DNA of 64,000 nt from Promethearchaeota archaeon (GCA_016839555.1 JAEOUA010000010.1:1-64000), one strand, 5' to 3'. Counted from the first letter of the stretch, positions 8,521 through 17,893 are shown. A program made the numbers and translations. The notes: generated by a model from the letters alone, not told the origin.

Positions 8521-9171
8521 GTGTGTAAAATGCTTGAATTAATACCATATAATAAGAGAATTTTTACCTCGAAAAATCATGTTGATATTGATCTAATAAA
8601 TCAAGGGAAAGAATTTATAGAACAATTTGATATTAACCAAGAATTAATCGTAGAAACCATCTCTATTATATATAAGTATTTAGAAAAAATACATAAAATC
8701 CCTCAAAATTTTTTTAAATTCTTTATTGCAGCATATTATATTTCTTCTCGACATCCAAAGACTTTTCCTAACCAAGAATCAAAAGATACTTTTTGCCAGA
8801 GATTTCACATTAAGAAGAGTGCTTTGAAATATAGTGTTAATAAAATAATTTCAGAATTAAATTATATAAAAATTGTAGATGATATGAGCCGTCCTTATTT
8901 TCTGAATCCAGAAAGAGACATTGCTTATAGACTTTTAAAAAGTATAATAAAAAAGCAAGCGGATCTTGCGATGATGAACTTTTTAATTTATCATCAACCA
9001 ATTAATTCGCAAATCTTAAGTGAAGATTTAGTATCAAAAACTATATTAGAAATGAAATTATTTCCCGAAGAATTATTTCGTCAATTTTATGATTTAACGT
9101 TTGAAATCATTGAGGATCATTTAGAAGAATACTATAGCTATATAGATCTTCAAAACAAATATTTTATTTAA
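8521..9171 (+). CDS. Single cyclin-fold protein related to transcription factor B (tentative)
   Basis: 216 residues from GTG 8521; ATG at 8530 is three codons in and equally possible. Residues about 35-125 resemble one TFIIB-type cyclin repeat: a helical run with FFKFFIAAYYISSRHPKTFPN, then FCQRFHIKKSALKYSVNKIISEL. This compares with the 'AxxYxACR...tl.eia...gv....i.r.yk.l...l' pattern of TFB. An RPYFLNPERDIAYRLLK segment follows. There is no N-terminal zinc ribbon and no clear second repeat, so it is not a canonical TFB. It could be a transcription regulator or a distant cyclin-fold protein. It is divergent from an RHH regulator and probably controlled by it. Confidence 0.5.
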   Translation: MCKMLELIPYNKRIFTSKNHVDIDLINQGKEFIEQFDINQELIVETISIIYKYLEKIHKIPQNFFKFFIAAYYISSRHPKTFPNQESKDTFCQRFHIKKSALKYSVNKIISELNYIKIVDDMSRPYFLNPERDIAYRLLKSIIKKQADLAMMNFLIYHQPINSQILSEDLVSKTILEMKLFPEELFRQFYDLTFEIIEDHLEEYYSYIDLQNKYFI

Positions 9172-9175
9172 TCTA

Positions 9176-10084
9176 TTATAAATTTTTTTCATTTTTCTCT
9201 TTTGTAAAGGATTTATATTCATAATTCTGAGAATCTTCCTGAAATAAATCAATATCCTTAACAAGCGTTTCAATTTTAGAGAAAAATCCTAATATTAGGC
9301 TTAATTCTTTTTTTGAGAGAAAAGAGCGCTCTATCATATTTTTAAACGATAAAAATGCATTTTTTGTTTTATAATTCCTGATTTTAAATTTTTTTATCAA
9401 ATTTTTAAGAATCATATATAGAATTTTCCGATCATTTTTATTTGCTAATAATATGGGGCTTTTTCCTCTGCCAATGGTAATAATATGAAGTTGTTTAAAT
9501 AATTCATATAAAATGATTCCACATGCTTGAGCAAGGTTTAATGTGGGGTATTGTTCCCCGGTGGGGATCCTTAATAGGATATCTATTAATAACAATTCCT
9601 CATTAGTAAGACCTCTGGATTCCTTCCCAAATAGAATAGCAATTTCTAAGGGTCGCTTTGAAACGGGTAATTCTAGATGTTCTGGGAATATAGCCAATCG
9701 ATTTAAATTATTAAAATCCTCACCTTTTGCCGTAGTTCCTATAATGAGATCAAATTTATCAAGGAATTTTCTTAAAATGTCGATATGACGTTCCTGATTA
9801 TTGATTTCGATTATCTCTGAATTTTGAAGGATATCTTTTCCATGCATCGCAAATCCTTGGGTTTCATAGCTTAAAATATTCTTAACAGATTCAATCGGAT
9901 TAAAGATGACTAAGTTTTTGAAATCAAAATTTTTCATTATCCTAGCGATTTGCCCAATATTTCCTGAATTCTCGGGGCGAATAAGAATTATTGTAAATGA
10001 CAGATTTTCATATTCTTCATTCCTATAGGTCCCCTTGAAATTTTCTAACTCTCTAAGGATTTTTTTTTTATCCAATTTGGACAC
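9176..10084 (-). CDS. trmJ: tRNA (cytidine/uridine-2'-O) methyltransferase, TrmJ-type SPOUT
   Basis: 302 residues. All three SPOUT/TrmH knot motifs are present: RPENSGNIGQIARIMKNF (about 36-53, motif 1 with N and R), FGKESRGLTNEEL (about 152-164, motif 2) and IPTGEQYPTLNLAQA (about 172-186, motif 3). TrmJ methylates the ribose at position 32 of tRNAs using S-adenosylmethionine. The N-terminal 30 residues and the C-terminal helical extension of about 100 residues are typical of TrmJ rather than TrmH or TrmL. It converges with the 8521 gene, 4 bases between stops. Confidence 0.88.
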   Translation of the reverse strand: MSKLDKKKILRELENFKGTYRNEEYENLSFTIILIRPENSGNIGQIARIMKNFDFKNLVIFNPIESVKNILSYETQGFAMHGKDILQNSEIIEINNQERHIDILRKFLDKFDLIIGTTAKGEDFNNLNRLAIFPEHLELPVSKRPLEIAILFGKESRGLTNEELLLIDILLRIPTGEQYPTLNLAQACGIILYELFKQLHIITIGRGKSPILLANKNDRKILYMILKNLIKKFKIRNYKTKNAFLSFKNMIERSFLSKKELSLILGFFSKIETLVKDIDLFQEDSQNYEYKSFTKEKNEKNL

Positions 10085-10322
10085 TTTTAAAAAAGCTATA
10101 TTTTAAAGTCTTTAATGAATTTATTAGAAGATGATTAAATTTCGTGTAATAATGTTACATTAACAACTAATAATTAAGCATGCTAGTTTTAATCATTATT
10201 TAAATAATAGAATTAAATATAAAATATATAATAGATATTATTTATTATAATTTGATTGATTTTCATCATTTAACTTCATCAATAATATTTGAAAAAACTC
10301 AAGCTAAAATAATATATTTTAC

Positions 10323-10952
10323 ATTAAAACAATTGGAAGTGGGGAATGGTTAGAAATTACTGATAAACTTGAAAATTTAAAAGATTATCTGAATTTTATC
10401 AATATTAGTGATGAAAATACTACTTTATTTGAGTGGAAGCCACCCGGAAGCTTTAAAAGTTATATTTTAGATTTAAATATAATAAAAAAATATGCTAGCG
10501 AAGGGGTCTTTTTCCATATAGATAAAGGGAATAGTAAAATTGTTCATATTAAAAAAGATGATATTATATATACCGTTGGATCTGAAAATAAAATCCAATA
10601 CCAACTCCTTGAAGCTCTTTTAGAACATTTAGTCAAAAGATTCAATGAAATGTTTGATTTAAGTGTTATTTTATCATTTGAAAATGTTTCACCAAATGTG
10701 TTTAATAGTTTCAATACTGAAATTGAAAAAATATTAAATCACCTTAAGGATTTAGATTTAGTAGCAATAATAAATGCTAGATGTCGCGTATGTAATAAAA
10801 TTTTACCAGTATATTTAAAGAAAAGCTTTATAGAGAATTCTCAAGACTATCCAGTGCCTCTTGTTTACAGCCATGAAGGGCATGCAATTCTTATTTTTAT
10901 CGATAAGGATTTTAAAATTCGGGGAACCGAATTAGTCAATCTTACAGGATAA
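10323..10952 (+). CDS. CxxC/His zinc-module protein with no canonical start codon
   Basis: The frame is open without a stop from 10308 to 10952 (about 214 codons), which is very unlikely by chance in DNA this AT-rich, yet it has no ATG, GTG or TTG before ATG 10650. I give the ATT at 10323 as a tentative start; 10332 ATT is another. From 10650 alone, only 100 residues remain. The N-terminal part (FFHIDKGNSKIVHI, then YQLLEALLEHLVKRF) looks like a longin/roadblock-type strand-helix pattern. The C-terminal part has CRVCNK, SHEGHA and FIDKDFKIRG, the same module as the proteins at 49563 and 50627. It may be a real gene with an AUU start, or one with a missing N-terminus. Confidence 0.6.
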   Translation: MKTIGSGEWLEITDKLENLKDYLNFINISDENTTLFEWKPPGSFKSYILDLNIIKKYASEGVFFHIDKGNSKIVHIKKDDIIYTVGSENKIQYQLLEALLEHLVKRFNEMFDLSVILSFENVSPNVFNSFNTEIEKILNHLKDLDLVAIINARCRVCNKILPVYLKKSFIENSQDYPVPLVYSHEGHAILIFIDKDFKIRGTELVNLTG

Positions 10953-11059
10953 GAAGATATTTTATTCTTTTTTTTGTCAATAAGAACAATTAAAGCTCTG
11001 CCTTAAAATATAGGTTGTTAGACAATAGATTTAAAACTTTTATTTTCTATATAAAAATT

Positions 11060-12040
11060 ATGGACGAGAAAAACAGCGAAGGGAAAGAATCTTATTTTGA
11101 ATCAATTGTGAAAAAGACGAAATCGGGAATTACTTTTCCAAAACAATTAAGGGATGAATTATTTAAGGAAGATGAAGAAATTTTTTTTAGATTGATTGTT
11201 CCAGCAAACAAGAATAAAATAATTCTAGAAATTATTTCTAAAGAAAAAGCAAATGAAATCTCAGGGATATTAAAAAAGAAAGAAGAGCTTATTCATTCAC
11301 CAAAAAAAGAAGAAAATAAAGGGAAAATACAAAAAAAGAAAAAATTTGAAGCAAGATGGGGCCAATATTTTATATATGATTTTGAGAATAAAGATAAAGT
11401 AAAGTCTATTTTAGAATCTGCCTTTGAAAAATTTTCTGAAAAACCGATGAATTTTGATGATGCAATGGGAAGAGTAAAATATGCTCTCATATCTTATTTA
11501 TCACCCACTAAAACGGAGAATGCAAAATTATATTATTCTGTCATACGGTTTTTAATCGATATTATTGATAATTTCAACCAACCGAATTTAATTGATTGGC
11601 TTCATGAGAAACTTATTCCTAATATTAAGAGTAATTTTCTCTATGAATTATCATTATTAGATCTATTAGAAATCAGTATTAAATCTAATAATATCGAAAA
11701 AGCAAAAATATTCGTAGAAGCAATTCTGAAAAATATCAATAATTATTCTCCTTCAGAGTTATATAATATCATGAACAGCTTTAATCAACTAGTAAAGAGA
11801 ATTGAATATTTTAATAAACCTCAAATAAATGCTTTAATCAAGGAAGAATTAATTAACTATGAAGCAAATATTAAAGATAATGATTATAAAATACAAATAA
11901 TTGAATTATTAGAGAAGTTAGGATATATTGAAGATGCATATAATTTTGCTAAGAATTTATTAAAAAATCTTCCTCCGGAAAGTATAAAAACAGCTGCTAT
12001 TCGTGAAATTATAAAGCGACTCAGTCAAAAACCAATCTAA
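11060..12040 (+). CDS. AbrB/SpoVT-like N-terminus fused to an alpha-helical repeat domain
   Basis: I chose ATG 11060 (326 residues) over the upstream TTG at 11015 because the AbrB-like strand pattern begins just after it. Residues about 10-60 (FESIVKKTKSGITFPKQLRDEL, then EEIFFRLIVPANKNKIILEII) fit a swapped-hairpin AbrB domain. A Lys-rich linker follows, then about 200 residues of paired helices resembling TPR or HEAT units (YELSLLDLLEISIKSNNIEKAKIFVEAILKNI). Prokaryotic AbrB domains usually bind DNA; here the solenoid suggests protein partners. The gene converges with the HEAT/coiled-coil gene at 12085. Confidence 0.65.
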   Translation: MDEKNSEGKESYFESIVKKTKSGITFPKQLRDELFKEDEEIFFRLIVPANKNKIILEIISKEKANEISGILKKKEELIHSPKKEENKGKIQKKKKFEARWGQYFIYDFENKDKVKSILESAFEKFSEKPMNFDDAMGRVKYALISYLSPTKTENAKLYYSVIRFLIDIIDNFNQPNLIDWLHEKLIPNIKSNFLYELSLLDLLEISIKSNNIEKAKIFVEAILKNINNYSPSELYNIMNSFNQLVKRIEYFNKPQINALIKEELINYEANIKDNDYKIQIIELLEKLGYIEDAYNFAKNLLKNLPPESIKTAAIREIIKRLSQKPI

Positions 12041-12084
12041 TTTATTTTTACGCTATTTAAAAATATTACTAATGGTTAATAAAT

Positions 12085-13104
12085 TTAAGATGATGTAGTA
12101 TTTTGTTCTCCTAATTCGTCTATTTTCTCTTTAATTCTTTCCGCTTCCTTTTTCTTAAGTTCTAGCTCTTTTTCTGTTAGTTCTTTTTCCTTTAATTCAA
12201 GTTCTACTTGAATTAATTGTTTTTTCATTTCTAATAACTGTTCCCTTCTTTCTAAAGCTTCTCTTTTTTGTTGGATTTCTTTTTCTTCTAATTCTTTTTC
12301 TTTTTCTTCTATTTCTAATTTCTTTCTTTTTAATTCTAAATCTCTTTCTTCCAGCTCTTTTTCTTTATTTAATATTTCTTGTTTTTTCTTTTCTAATAAT
12401 TCTTCTTCTGTAATTTTTTCAGTTGGCTTTTCTTCCTCTATGGTTTTTTCGATGACTATTTCATCGATTTTTTCAATTGATACAATCGACTTAATAATTT
12501 CATCGATATTTTTTTTTAATTTTTCATCTTCAAGATATTGTTCCGCGTAATTTGTAAGTATTTTAGTAATGATTGAGGGTTTTTTTCCCCCTATTGATTT
12601 TAATGCTTGGATAGCTTTTTCAGTAACAAAGTCCTTTTCATTAGATAGTTTACTCGCAATTGCTTGAATTTTATTTTCGTCAGTTATCTCTTTATCTCCT
12701 CCGGTAATAAATATAACTAATTGTAAGGCGGCTTCTTTCACGTTAGGATCTTCAGATTTTAATAGATTTTCAATATGAGGTAAAAATAAATCGCTCTCTA
12801 CTTCTACAATTGGTTTTAATAAAAGAAGAAAAGAATATCGTAGCATGCTATCTCTTTTTGATAGATTCTGCAATAATGAAGGCACATCGATAATTTTTTG
12901 TTCTATCAAAAAACGTAATACGGTTTTTCCTCCGTGAATAGTAAGTATTGCTTCTAAAATCTCTTCTAATCTATTTAAATCTTCTTTTTTATCAGTATCA
13001 ATTAAGTATTTGCTAATTGCATCCACAGCATCATCAAGTCTTCCTTCATTGACTAATTTTTTAATTTTTTCAATTTCATTATTTTTTTCTTGTTCTTTCT
13101 CCAT
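12085..13104 (-). CDS. HEAT-repeat protein with long C-terminal coiled coil
   Basis: 339 residues. Residues about 1-205 form paired helices of HEAT type, such as LFLPHIENLLKSEDPNVKEAALQLVIFI and FVTEKAIQALKSIGG. Residues about 230-330 are a nearly uninterrupted Glu/Lys/Leu coiled coil, with no signal peptide. Such proteins are commonly scaffolds. The next minus-strand gene upstream, at 13162, is close (57 bases), so an operon is possible. No enzymatic motif is visible. Confidence 0.75.
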   Translation of the reverse strand: MEKEQEKNNEIEKIKKLVNEGRLDDAVDAISKYLIDTDKKEDLNRLEEILEAILTIHGGKTVLRFLIEQKIIDVPSLLQNLSKRDSMLRYSFLLLLKPIVEVESDLFLPHIENLLKSEDPNVKEAALQLVIFITGGDKEITDENKIQAIASKLSNEKDFVTEKAIQALKSIGGKKPSIITKILTNYAEQYLEDEKLKKNIDEIIKSIVSIEKIDEIVIEKTIEEEKPTEKITEEELLEKKKQEILNKEKELEERDLELKRKKLEIEEKEKELEEKEIQQKREALERREQLLEMKKQLIQVELELKEKELTEKELELKKKEAERIKEKIDELGEQNTTSS

Positions 13105-13161
13105 ATTTCACTCATCACTTTTAATTATTTTGAGGTTTTTGTTTAAATCTAAAAAGAATAT

Positions 13162-14139
13162 TTACATAAGATCTAAATGAATTACATAAAATTTGTTATA
13201 TATAAAATTCAGAAACTCGATAATTTTATTGAGATCTCGAAATCTTATTGGAATTTGTATACGATTATCATTATACTTATGGGTATTTGTATCAATTTCT
13301 AATTTAACAATTAAATCATTAAGTATATTTATATCTAAATGTATTGCGGCACAAAGCTCTGTTAATTCTAATAAATCCTGAGGAAATTTATTCCAAAAAT
13401 AGTAATCATTGCTTATTTTTTCATTTACTTCATTTTGTTTTGATGAATAGTTATCACTCACATTCGATATAATATCATAAGGTACATTTATTTGTGTGAT
13501 TACTGCTGTTTTTTCTGGGTTTATATTTACATTGACTTCAGGAAAGGAAATATTTGCATATAATTTAAGAACTCCTTCTATTAATTCTAAACTTGTAATT
13601 CTTTCTCTATTTGCATTACAAATAACATATGCTTCATTAAGATAAATTATATGTAAATATTCATTATATATTATTAAAACATAATTATCTGTTCGGTGAT
13701 AATGAATATTTTCACCGCTTTTTATTTTTTCTTTAAAAATTTTATCAACTTCATCCCAATTCTTAAAAGTTAAAAATTTATTTAATCTTCGATAATTTTC
13801 ATGAAAATAAATATCTAAAAAATCTATTAAATATAAAAAACTATCATTGGGTCTATATACTACTGTTTTTCCCTTAAAATATCTCTCAACAACGCCTTTA
13901 TGAACACTATAGCAAAATTTAGGAAGATCTTCCATACCTAAACGGTTTTTTATTCTTAATTTCAATAAAAATCTCTTAGTACACATAGGATTTAGAGTGC
14001 AAGCAATTCGGTCAACTTGGCATTCTTTGAGGCATAAATCATTTATACGCTTAATCAAAAGATCTACCATTACAGAATTAAATCTCTCATTAACCGGATT
14101 ATCCAAAAATTTTAAAATATGATTCTCTTCTAAAGGCAT
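13162..14139 (-). CDS. Unknown protein with N-terminal four-cysteine motif
   Basis: 325 residues. Residues about 30-55 carry CLKECQVDRIACTLNPMC (C-x3-C-x6-C-x5-C), which could bind zinc or an iron-sulfur cluster. The middle (HYHRTDNYVLIIYNEYLHIIYLNEAYVI) is beta-rich and could be part of a longin-like fold, and the end is helical. It has no TM helix. I do not recognise the family. It probably shares a promoter region with 12085, since the two are on the same strand with 57 bases between. Confidence 0.55.
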   Translation of the reverse strand: MPLEENHILKFLDNPVNERFNSVMVDLLIKRINDLCLKECQVDRIACTLNPMCTKRFLLKLRIKNRLGMEDLPKFCYSVHKGVVERYFKGKTVVYRPNDSFLYLIDFLDIYFHENYRRLNKFLTFKNWDEVDKIFKEKIKSGENIHYHRTDNYVLIIYNEYLHIIYLNEAYVICNANRERITSLELIEGVLKLYANISFPEVNVNINPEKTAVITQINVPYDIISNVSDNYSSKQNEVNEKISNDYYFWNKFPQDLLELTELCAAIHLDINILNDLIVKLEIDTNTHKYNDNRIQIPIRFRDLNKIIEFLNFIYNKFYVIHLDLM

Positions 14140-14485
14140 CGCTATAAATTTATAGAAATCTTGTATATTGATATTAAATTATGAAAAAGATTATTAATTA
14201 TTAATAGTTAATATTTTAGGAATTAATAATTCTTACTATTACATCAAATTTAAACGAAACATTGATATTAAGATATAACCAAATTTTACCTATGATTTTA
14301 TGAAGTTTTATTCAATTTAATTTATTTCAGCTTTGTTTATTTTAATTTTAGTTATAATTAATTTAAATCTAAACTTTTCATTTATTCATATAATATAGAA
14401 ATATAAACTAAAAATATAAAAAATTAAAATAACATTATAAGTATAATAACCACTCTATATTAAATCAATATTTTGTATTTCCAAT
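14140..14485. other. 346-base divergent intergenic region
   Basis: It separates the minus-strand 13162 gene from the plus-strand longin-GTPase gene, so it holds both promoters. It is extremely AT-rich, with several TATA-like stretches and no clear coding potential. I see no strong inverted repeat. Confidence 0.4.
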
Positions 14486-15973
14486 ATGTTGCGTCAAATA
14501 CATATCTTTAAAAAAAAAAAGATGGTTTTTACACATACATTTACTTTAGCTTTAGGAAATGAGGAACTTCAAAAGTTATTTAAATTAATAGAATCGAATA
14601 TTAAGATTAATATAGGGGAAGACCCACTCCTTCGTGCACTCTCAGAATATCAAGTATTTCATAGGACTCTCGAAGATTTTTATTTCATTCTAATTACAGA
14701 TTTAATTGATAAAAAAGAAGAAATTGAAGGTATAATAGATAAATTAATCAATAAATTTAAGAAAATATATCCCAACAATGAGATTCTAAATGAATCGGAA
14801 TCAAAGAAAGAAGATTTTATTGACTATATCTATCAACTGCAATCAGACATACATTCTAAAATTAGCATTATTGGTCCAGTGAACGCTGGCAAGACTATGT
14901 TGTATAATATTTTAACAGATCAGCATAAAGAACGAAATATTATGAATTTTGCTAAATCTTCCATTTTATCTTTATATGAACTAAAGTTCGATGTATGGGA
15001 TTTTCAAATAAATGATAATTATGCGCTTCTTTGGTCAAAATTCATAAGTGGGTCAGATTTGGTAATTTTCATTTTTGATATCTCAAATTACAATTTAAAA
15101 ATATTGAATCATTTCTTAAATTTGAAAAAAAAGGTTAGTAATCTTTCAAAATTTATTTCTATTGCAAATAAAACCGATTTAGTAAACATCGAAAATGCTT
15201 TAGCTAGTCTAGAGAACGAAATGCATATTCCTAATTTAATACACTTATCGTTAAAAAAATCAGATGCTAAAGCAATACTCTTTTCAGAAATTAGTAATAT
15301 ATTTAAAATAAAAGAAAAATTACCAGATAACTATGATAATTTACTTAAAGAAGCGGAAGAAATTGAAAAAGAGAGTAATTTAGGAAAAGCAATAGCAAAA
15401 TATAAAGAACTTATAAGATATTTAAATAAATATCAAGAATTTACTGAAATTAGCAAATTGGAAGAAAAGGTTAAAGAGTTAGAGAAAAGTCTTAGAGAAC
15501 AGGTAGAATTAAGAAGAAAAATTGAATTGAAAAAAAAATTTGCACCCCCTACTCCAATCAAATTTAGTAAAAAAATAACAGTTAAACCCCTTTCCAAAAA
15601 TAAATTAGATTCATCAAAACAATTAAAATCAACTCCATCAGAAGAATCAAAGGAGCAAACAAAACCAGCACAAACCAAATTGCGATCTTCAGATATAAAA
15701 TTAGATCTATCTGTTCTCAAAAAAACCCAAGAAGAAATCGTACAAAATAGAGAAAATAATGAAAAACATCCTGAGGATAAATTTAAATCTATTGATGATG
15801 TTCCTGATAAAGCTGTTTTGCTTCAAAAAATGATTGAAAGCAGAGGCAGCAAGTTAAGTTTAAAATTGTGTAGTCAATTTATTAAAGAAATGATGGAATC
15901 ATTGCAAAGAGAAATAACTTTGAATGATTTAAAAATTGCTGCTGATAATTTTATCTCTCTAGAAAAACAATAA
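14486..15973 (+). CDS. Longin domain fused to a Ras-superfamily GTPase with coiled-coil tail
   Basis: 495 residues. Residues 1-95 look like a longin fold: MLRQIHIFKKKKMVFTHTF, then LLRALSEYQVF, then FYFILITDLIDKK. Residues 123-280 form a small GTPase: P-loop GPVNAGKT (130-137), a WDF sequence in place of the WDxxG of switch II, FIFDIS, and NKTD (228-231). A TPR-like helical region follows (EAEEIEKESNLGKAIAKYKELIRYL), then a basic disordered stretch (325-410) and a C-terminal helical domain. Eukaryotic signal-recognition-particle receptor alpha starts with a longin domain, and its partner beta is an Arf-like GTPase; a single chain carrying both kinds of domain is noteworthy. The loss of the switch II glycine suggests altered GTP hydrolysis. 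The longin call is by pattern. Confidence 0.7.
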   Translation: MLRQIHIFKKKKMVFTHTFTLALGNEELQKLFKLIESNIKINIGEDPLLRALSEYQVFHRTLEDFYFILITDLIDKKEEIEGIIDKLINKFKKIYPNNEILNESESKKEDFIDYIYQLQSDIHSKISIIGPVNAGKTMLYNILTDQHKERNIMNFAKSSILSLYELKFDVWDFQINDNYALLWSKFISGSDLVIFIFDISNYNLKILNHFLNLKKKVSNLSKFISIANKTDLVNIENALASLENEMHIPNLIHLSLKKSDAKAILFSEISNIFKIKEKLPDNYDNLLKEAEEIEKESNLGKAIAKYKELIRYLNKYQEFTEISKLEEKVKELEKSLREQVELRRKIELKKKFAPPTPIKFSKKITVKPLSKNKLDSSKQLKSTPSEESKEQTKPAQTKLRSSDIKLDLSVLKKTQEEIVQNRENNEKHPEDKFKSIDDVPDKAVLLQKMIESRGSKLSLKLCSQFIKEMMESLQREITLNDLKIAADNFISLEKQ

Positions 15974-16051
15974 TAGTTATTTCTCTTAGCATTAAATTCC
16001 AATACCAATTATATTATTTAAATTTAGAAGGCAAAATATTTTTTTTGAGAA

Positions 16052-17560
16052 ATGACATATAATACGCAAATAAGCCAATTAAAAAACTATTTTTCCGATA
16101 TTAAAAAAATAGATTTTATCAAAAATCTTTTGAAATGGGATCAGCAAGTTTTAATGCCAGATTCAGACAGTTCCAATAGGAGTAGGGCTGAATTAATAGC
16201 ATTCATGGATAAAATTAAACATGAAAAATTAATCTCAGAAAAAACTGGTAAATTAATTGAAAGTGCAGATAAAAAATCCGATTTAAATTTAATTGATAAC
16301 GCTATCTTAAGAGAAGCAAAAAGGGTCTATAATAAAGCAGTGAAGGTCCCCACGGAATTGCTTGAAGAATTAGCAAAAGCTGTTACGATTGGGTATAAAA
16401 TTTGGGATAAGGCAAGAAAAAAAAGTGATTTTTCGATTTTTAAGCCAATATTAAAAAAAATCATTAATCTAAAAAAAGAATATGCCGATAAAATTAACGT
16501 AGGATCTACTCGCTACGATTCATTGCTTGATGATTATGAACCTGGAGCTACATCTGCATGGATTGATAGTTTATTTAGAATTTTAAAACCCAAAATAGTA
16601 AAAATTGTTGATAACATTGTTTCAGCGGATGATAAACCAGAGCCCTCAATATTAAAACAATATTATTCCCCAGAAAAACAATGGGATTTTAGCTTAGAAA
16701 TTATAAGAAAACTAAATTTCGATTTTAATATTGGCAGACAAGATAAATCTGTTCATCCTTTTACTATGGCAATTTCCTCCTCAGATGTAAGAATAACTAC
16801 TCGTATACTAGAGAATTATCTTCCCGCGTGTTTATTTGGAACGATCCATGAATGTGGCCATGCTTTATACGATATGGGATTTATGGAGGAAATTCATTCC
16901 ACTAATCTTGCTGAAGTCACTTCCTTAGGTATTCATGAATCTCAATCAAGGCTTTGGGAAACGATAATTGGAAGGAGCAGCGAGTTCTGGGATTTTTTTT
17001 ATCCTATTTTACAAACATATTTTCCTAATCAATTAAAGAATTATCCTAAAAGCGACTTTTATCGTGCACTTAACACCGTTGAGCGGTCTTTAATTAGAGT
17101 TGAAGCGGATGAAGTAACATATTCCCTACATATAATACTAAGATATGAAATAGAGAAAATGATTTTCGAAGATAAAGTTGAAATTGACGAATTACCCCAT
17201 ATATGGAATGAAAAAATGAAAGAATTATTAGATATAATTCCTCCAGATGATGCAACTGGAATTTTGCAAGATGTACATTGGTCTGGTGGATCCTTTGGAT
17301 ATTTTCCAACGTATGTATTAGGCAATTTGTACGCAGCACAAATTTATTCTTATGTAAAAAACGAGATACCCTCCTTGCTTCAAGAAATTTCCCAAGGTAA
17401 TTTTGCTCATCTGCTCGAATATTTAAGAGAAAACATTCATAAATATGGTGCGATTTATTACTCACAAGAATTAATAAAAAGAATAAACGGAGAACTTCTT
17501 AGGCCACAATATTTTATCGATTATTTAAAGAATAAATTTTATCCACTGTATCATATTTAA
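16052..17560 (+). CDS. Carboxypeptidase Taq-type metallopeptidase (M32)
   Basis: 502 residues, the typical M32 length. The zinc motif HECGH (H266, E267, H270) and the family signature HESQSR near residue 295 are both present. The N-terminal helices and the GSTRYDSLLDDYEPG segment also match the family. It removes C-terminal residues from peptides in the cytoplasm and would support peptide use. It lies 78 bases after the longin-GTPase gene on the same strand. No signal peptide. Confidence 0.93.
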   Translation: MTYNTQISQLKNYFSDIKKIDFIKNLLKWDQQVLMPDSDSSNRSRAELIAFMDKIKHEKLISEKTGKLIESADKKSDLNLIDNAILREAKRVYNKAVKVPTELLEELAKAVTIGYKIWDKARKKSDFSIFKPILKKIINLKKEYADKINVGSTRYDSLLDDYEPGATSAWIDSLFRILKPKIVKIVDNIVSADDKPEPSILKQYYSPEKQWDFSLEIIRKLNFDFNIGRQDKSVHPFTMAISSSDVRITTRILENYLPACLFGTIHECGHALYDMGFMEEIHSTNLAEVTSLGIHESQSRLWETIIGRSSEFWDFFYPILQTYFPNQLKNYPKSDFYRALNTVERSLIRVEADEVTYSLHIILRYEIEKMIFEDKVEIDELPHIWNEKMKELLDIIPPDDATGILQDVHWSGGSFGYFPTYVLGNLYAAQIYSYVKNEIPSLLQEISQGNFAHLLEYLRENIHKYGAIYYSQELIKRINGELLRPQYFIDYLKNKFYPLYHI

Positions 17561-17599
17561 TAAAAAATTTTAAAAAATTTAAGGAAAAAAGAAGAGAGA

Positions 17600-17755
17600 C
17601 TAAATATTTTCGACTATAATAGCTTCTGAGACACCTCCACCACCACATAGAGTTGTCATCCCATATGAATTTACTATTTTACTGATAGTTACAATTTTTA
17701 CTAATGGCTCCAATCCCAATTCTTCTGCTCTTCCTTGAGTTGTTAATAATAACAT
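17600..17755 (-). pseudogene. Thiolase (acetyl-CoA acetyltransferase) C-terminal remnant
   Basis: In the otherwise gene-free 17561-17958 gap, the minus strand encodes 51 residues reading LLLTTQGRAEELGLEP and then, after an abrupt join, YGMTTLCGGGGVSEAIIVEN before a stop. The first part matches the thiolase stretch that follows 'DGAAA' ('A.E.A..LGL.PLA.I'). The second matches its C-terminal 'G..TLC.GGG...A...E'. The intervening catalytic His segment (about GHPxGAxG) and everything upstream are missing. I read it as a decayed gene with an internal deletion. The gap otherwise contains only promoter sequence. Confidence 0.6.
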
Positions 17756-17893
17756 CTTTATCTGCCATTATTTATCACTAATATATTCTTAAATCGTATT
17801 TTTTTTAATAGTAAATCTATAAAAAACTTTCTTATGATCAGTATTTAGAAAAAAAATGGAAAAAGATTAAAAATATAGAAGGTTCTAAAACTT

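Noticed and set aside
10085..10307. Possible upstream half of the 10308 frame in another reading frame
   Set aside because: All three frames contain frequent stops here, so no frameshifted N-terminus was found.
17094..17465. Minus-strand 123-codon frame opposite the M32 carboxypeptidase
   Set aside because: The plus-strand gene carries HExxH and HESQSR motifs; the opposite frame is a shadow.
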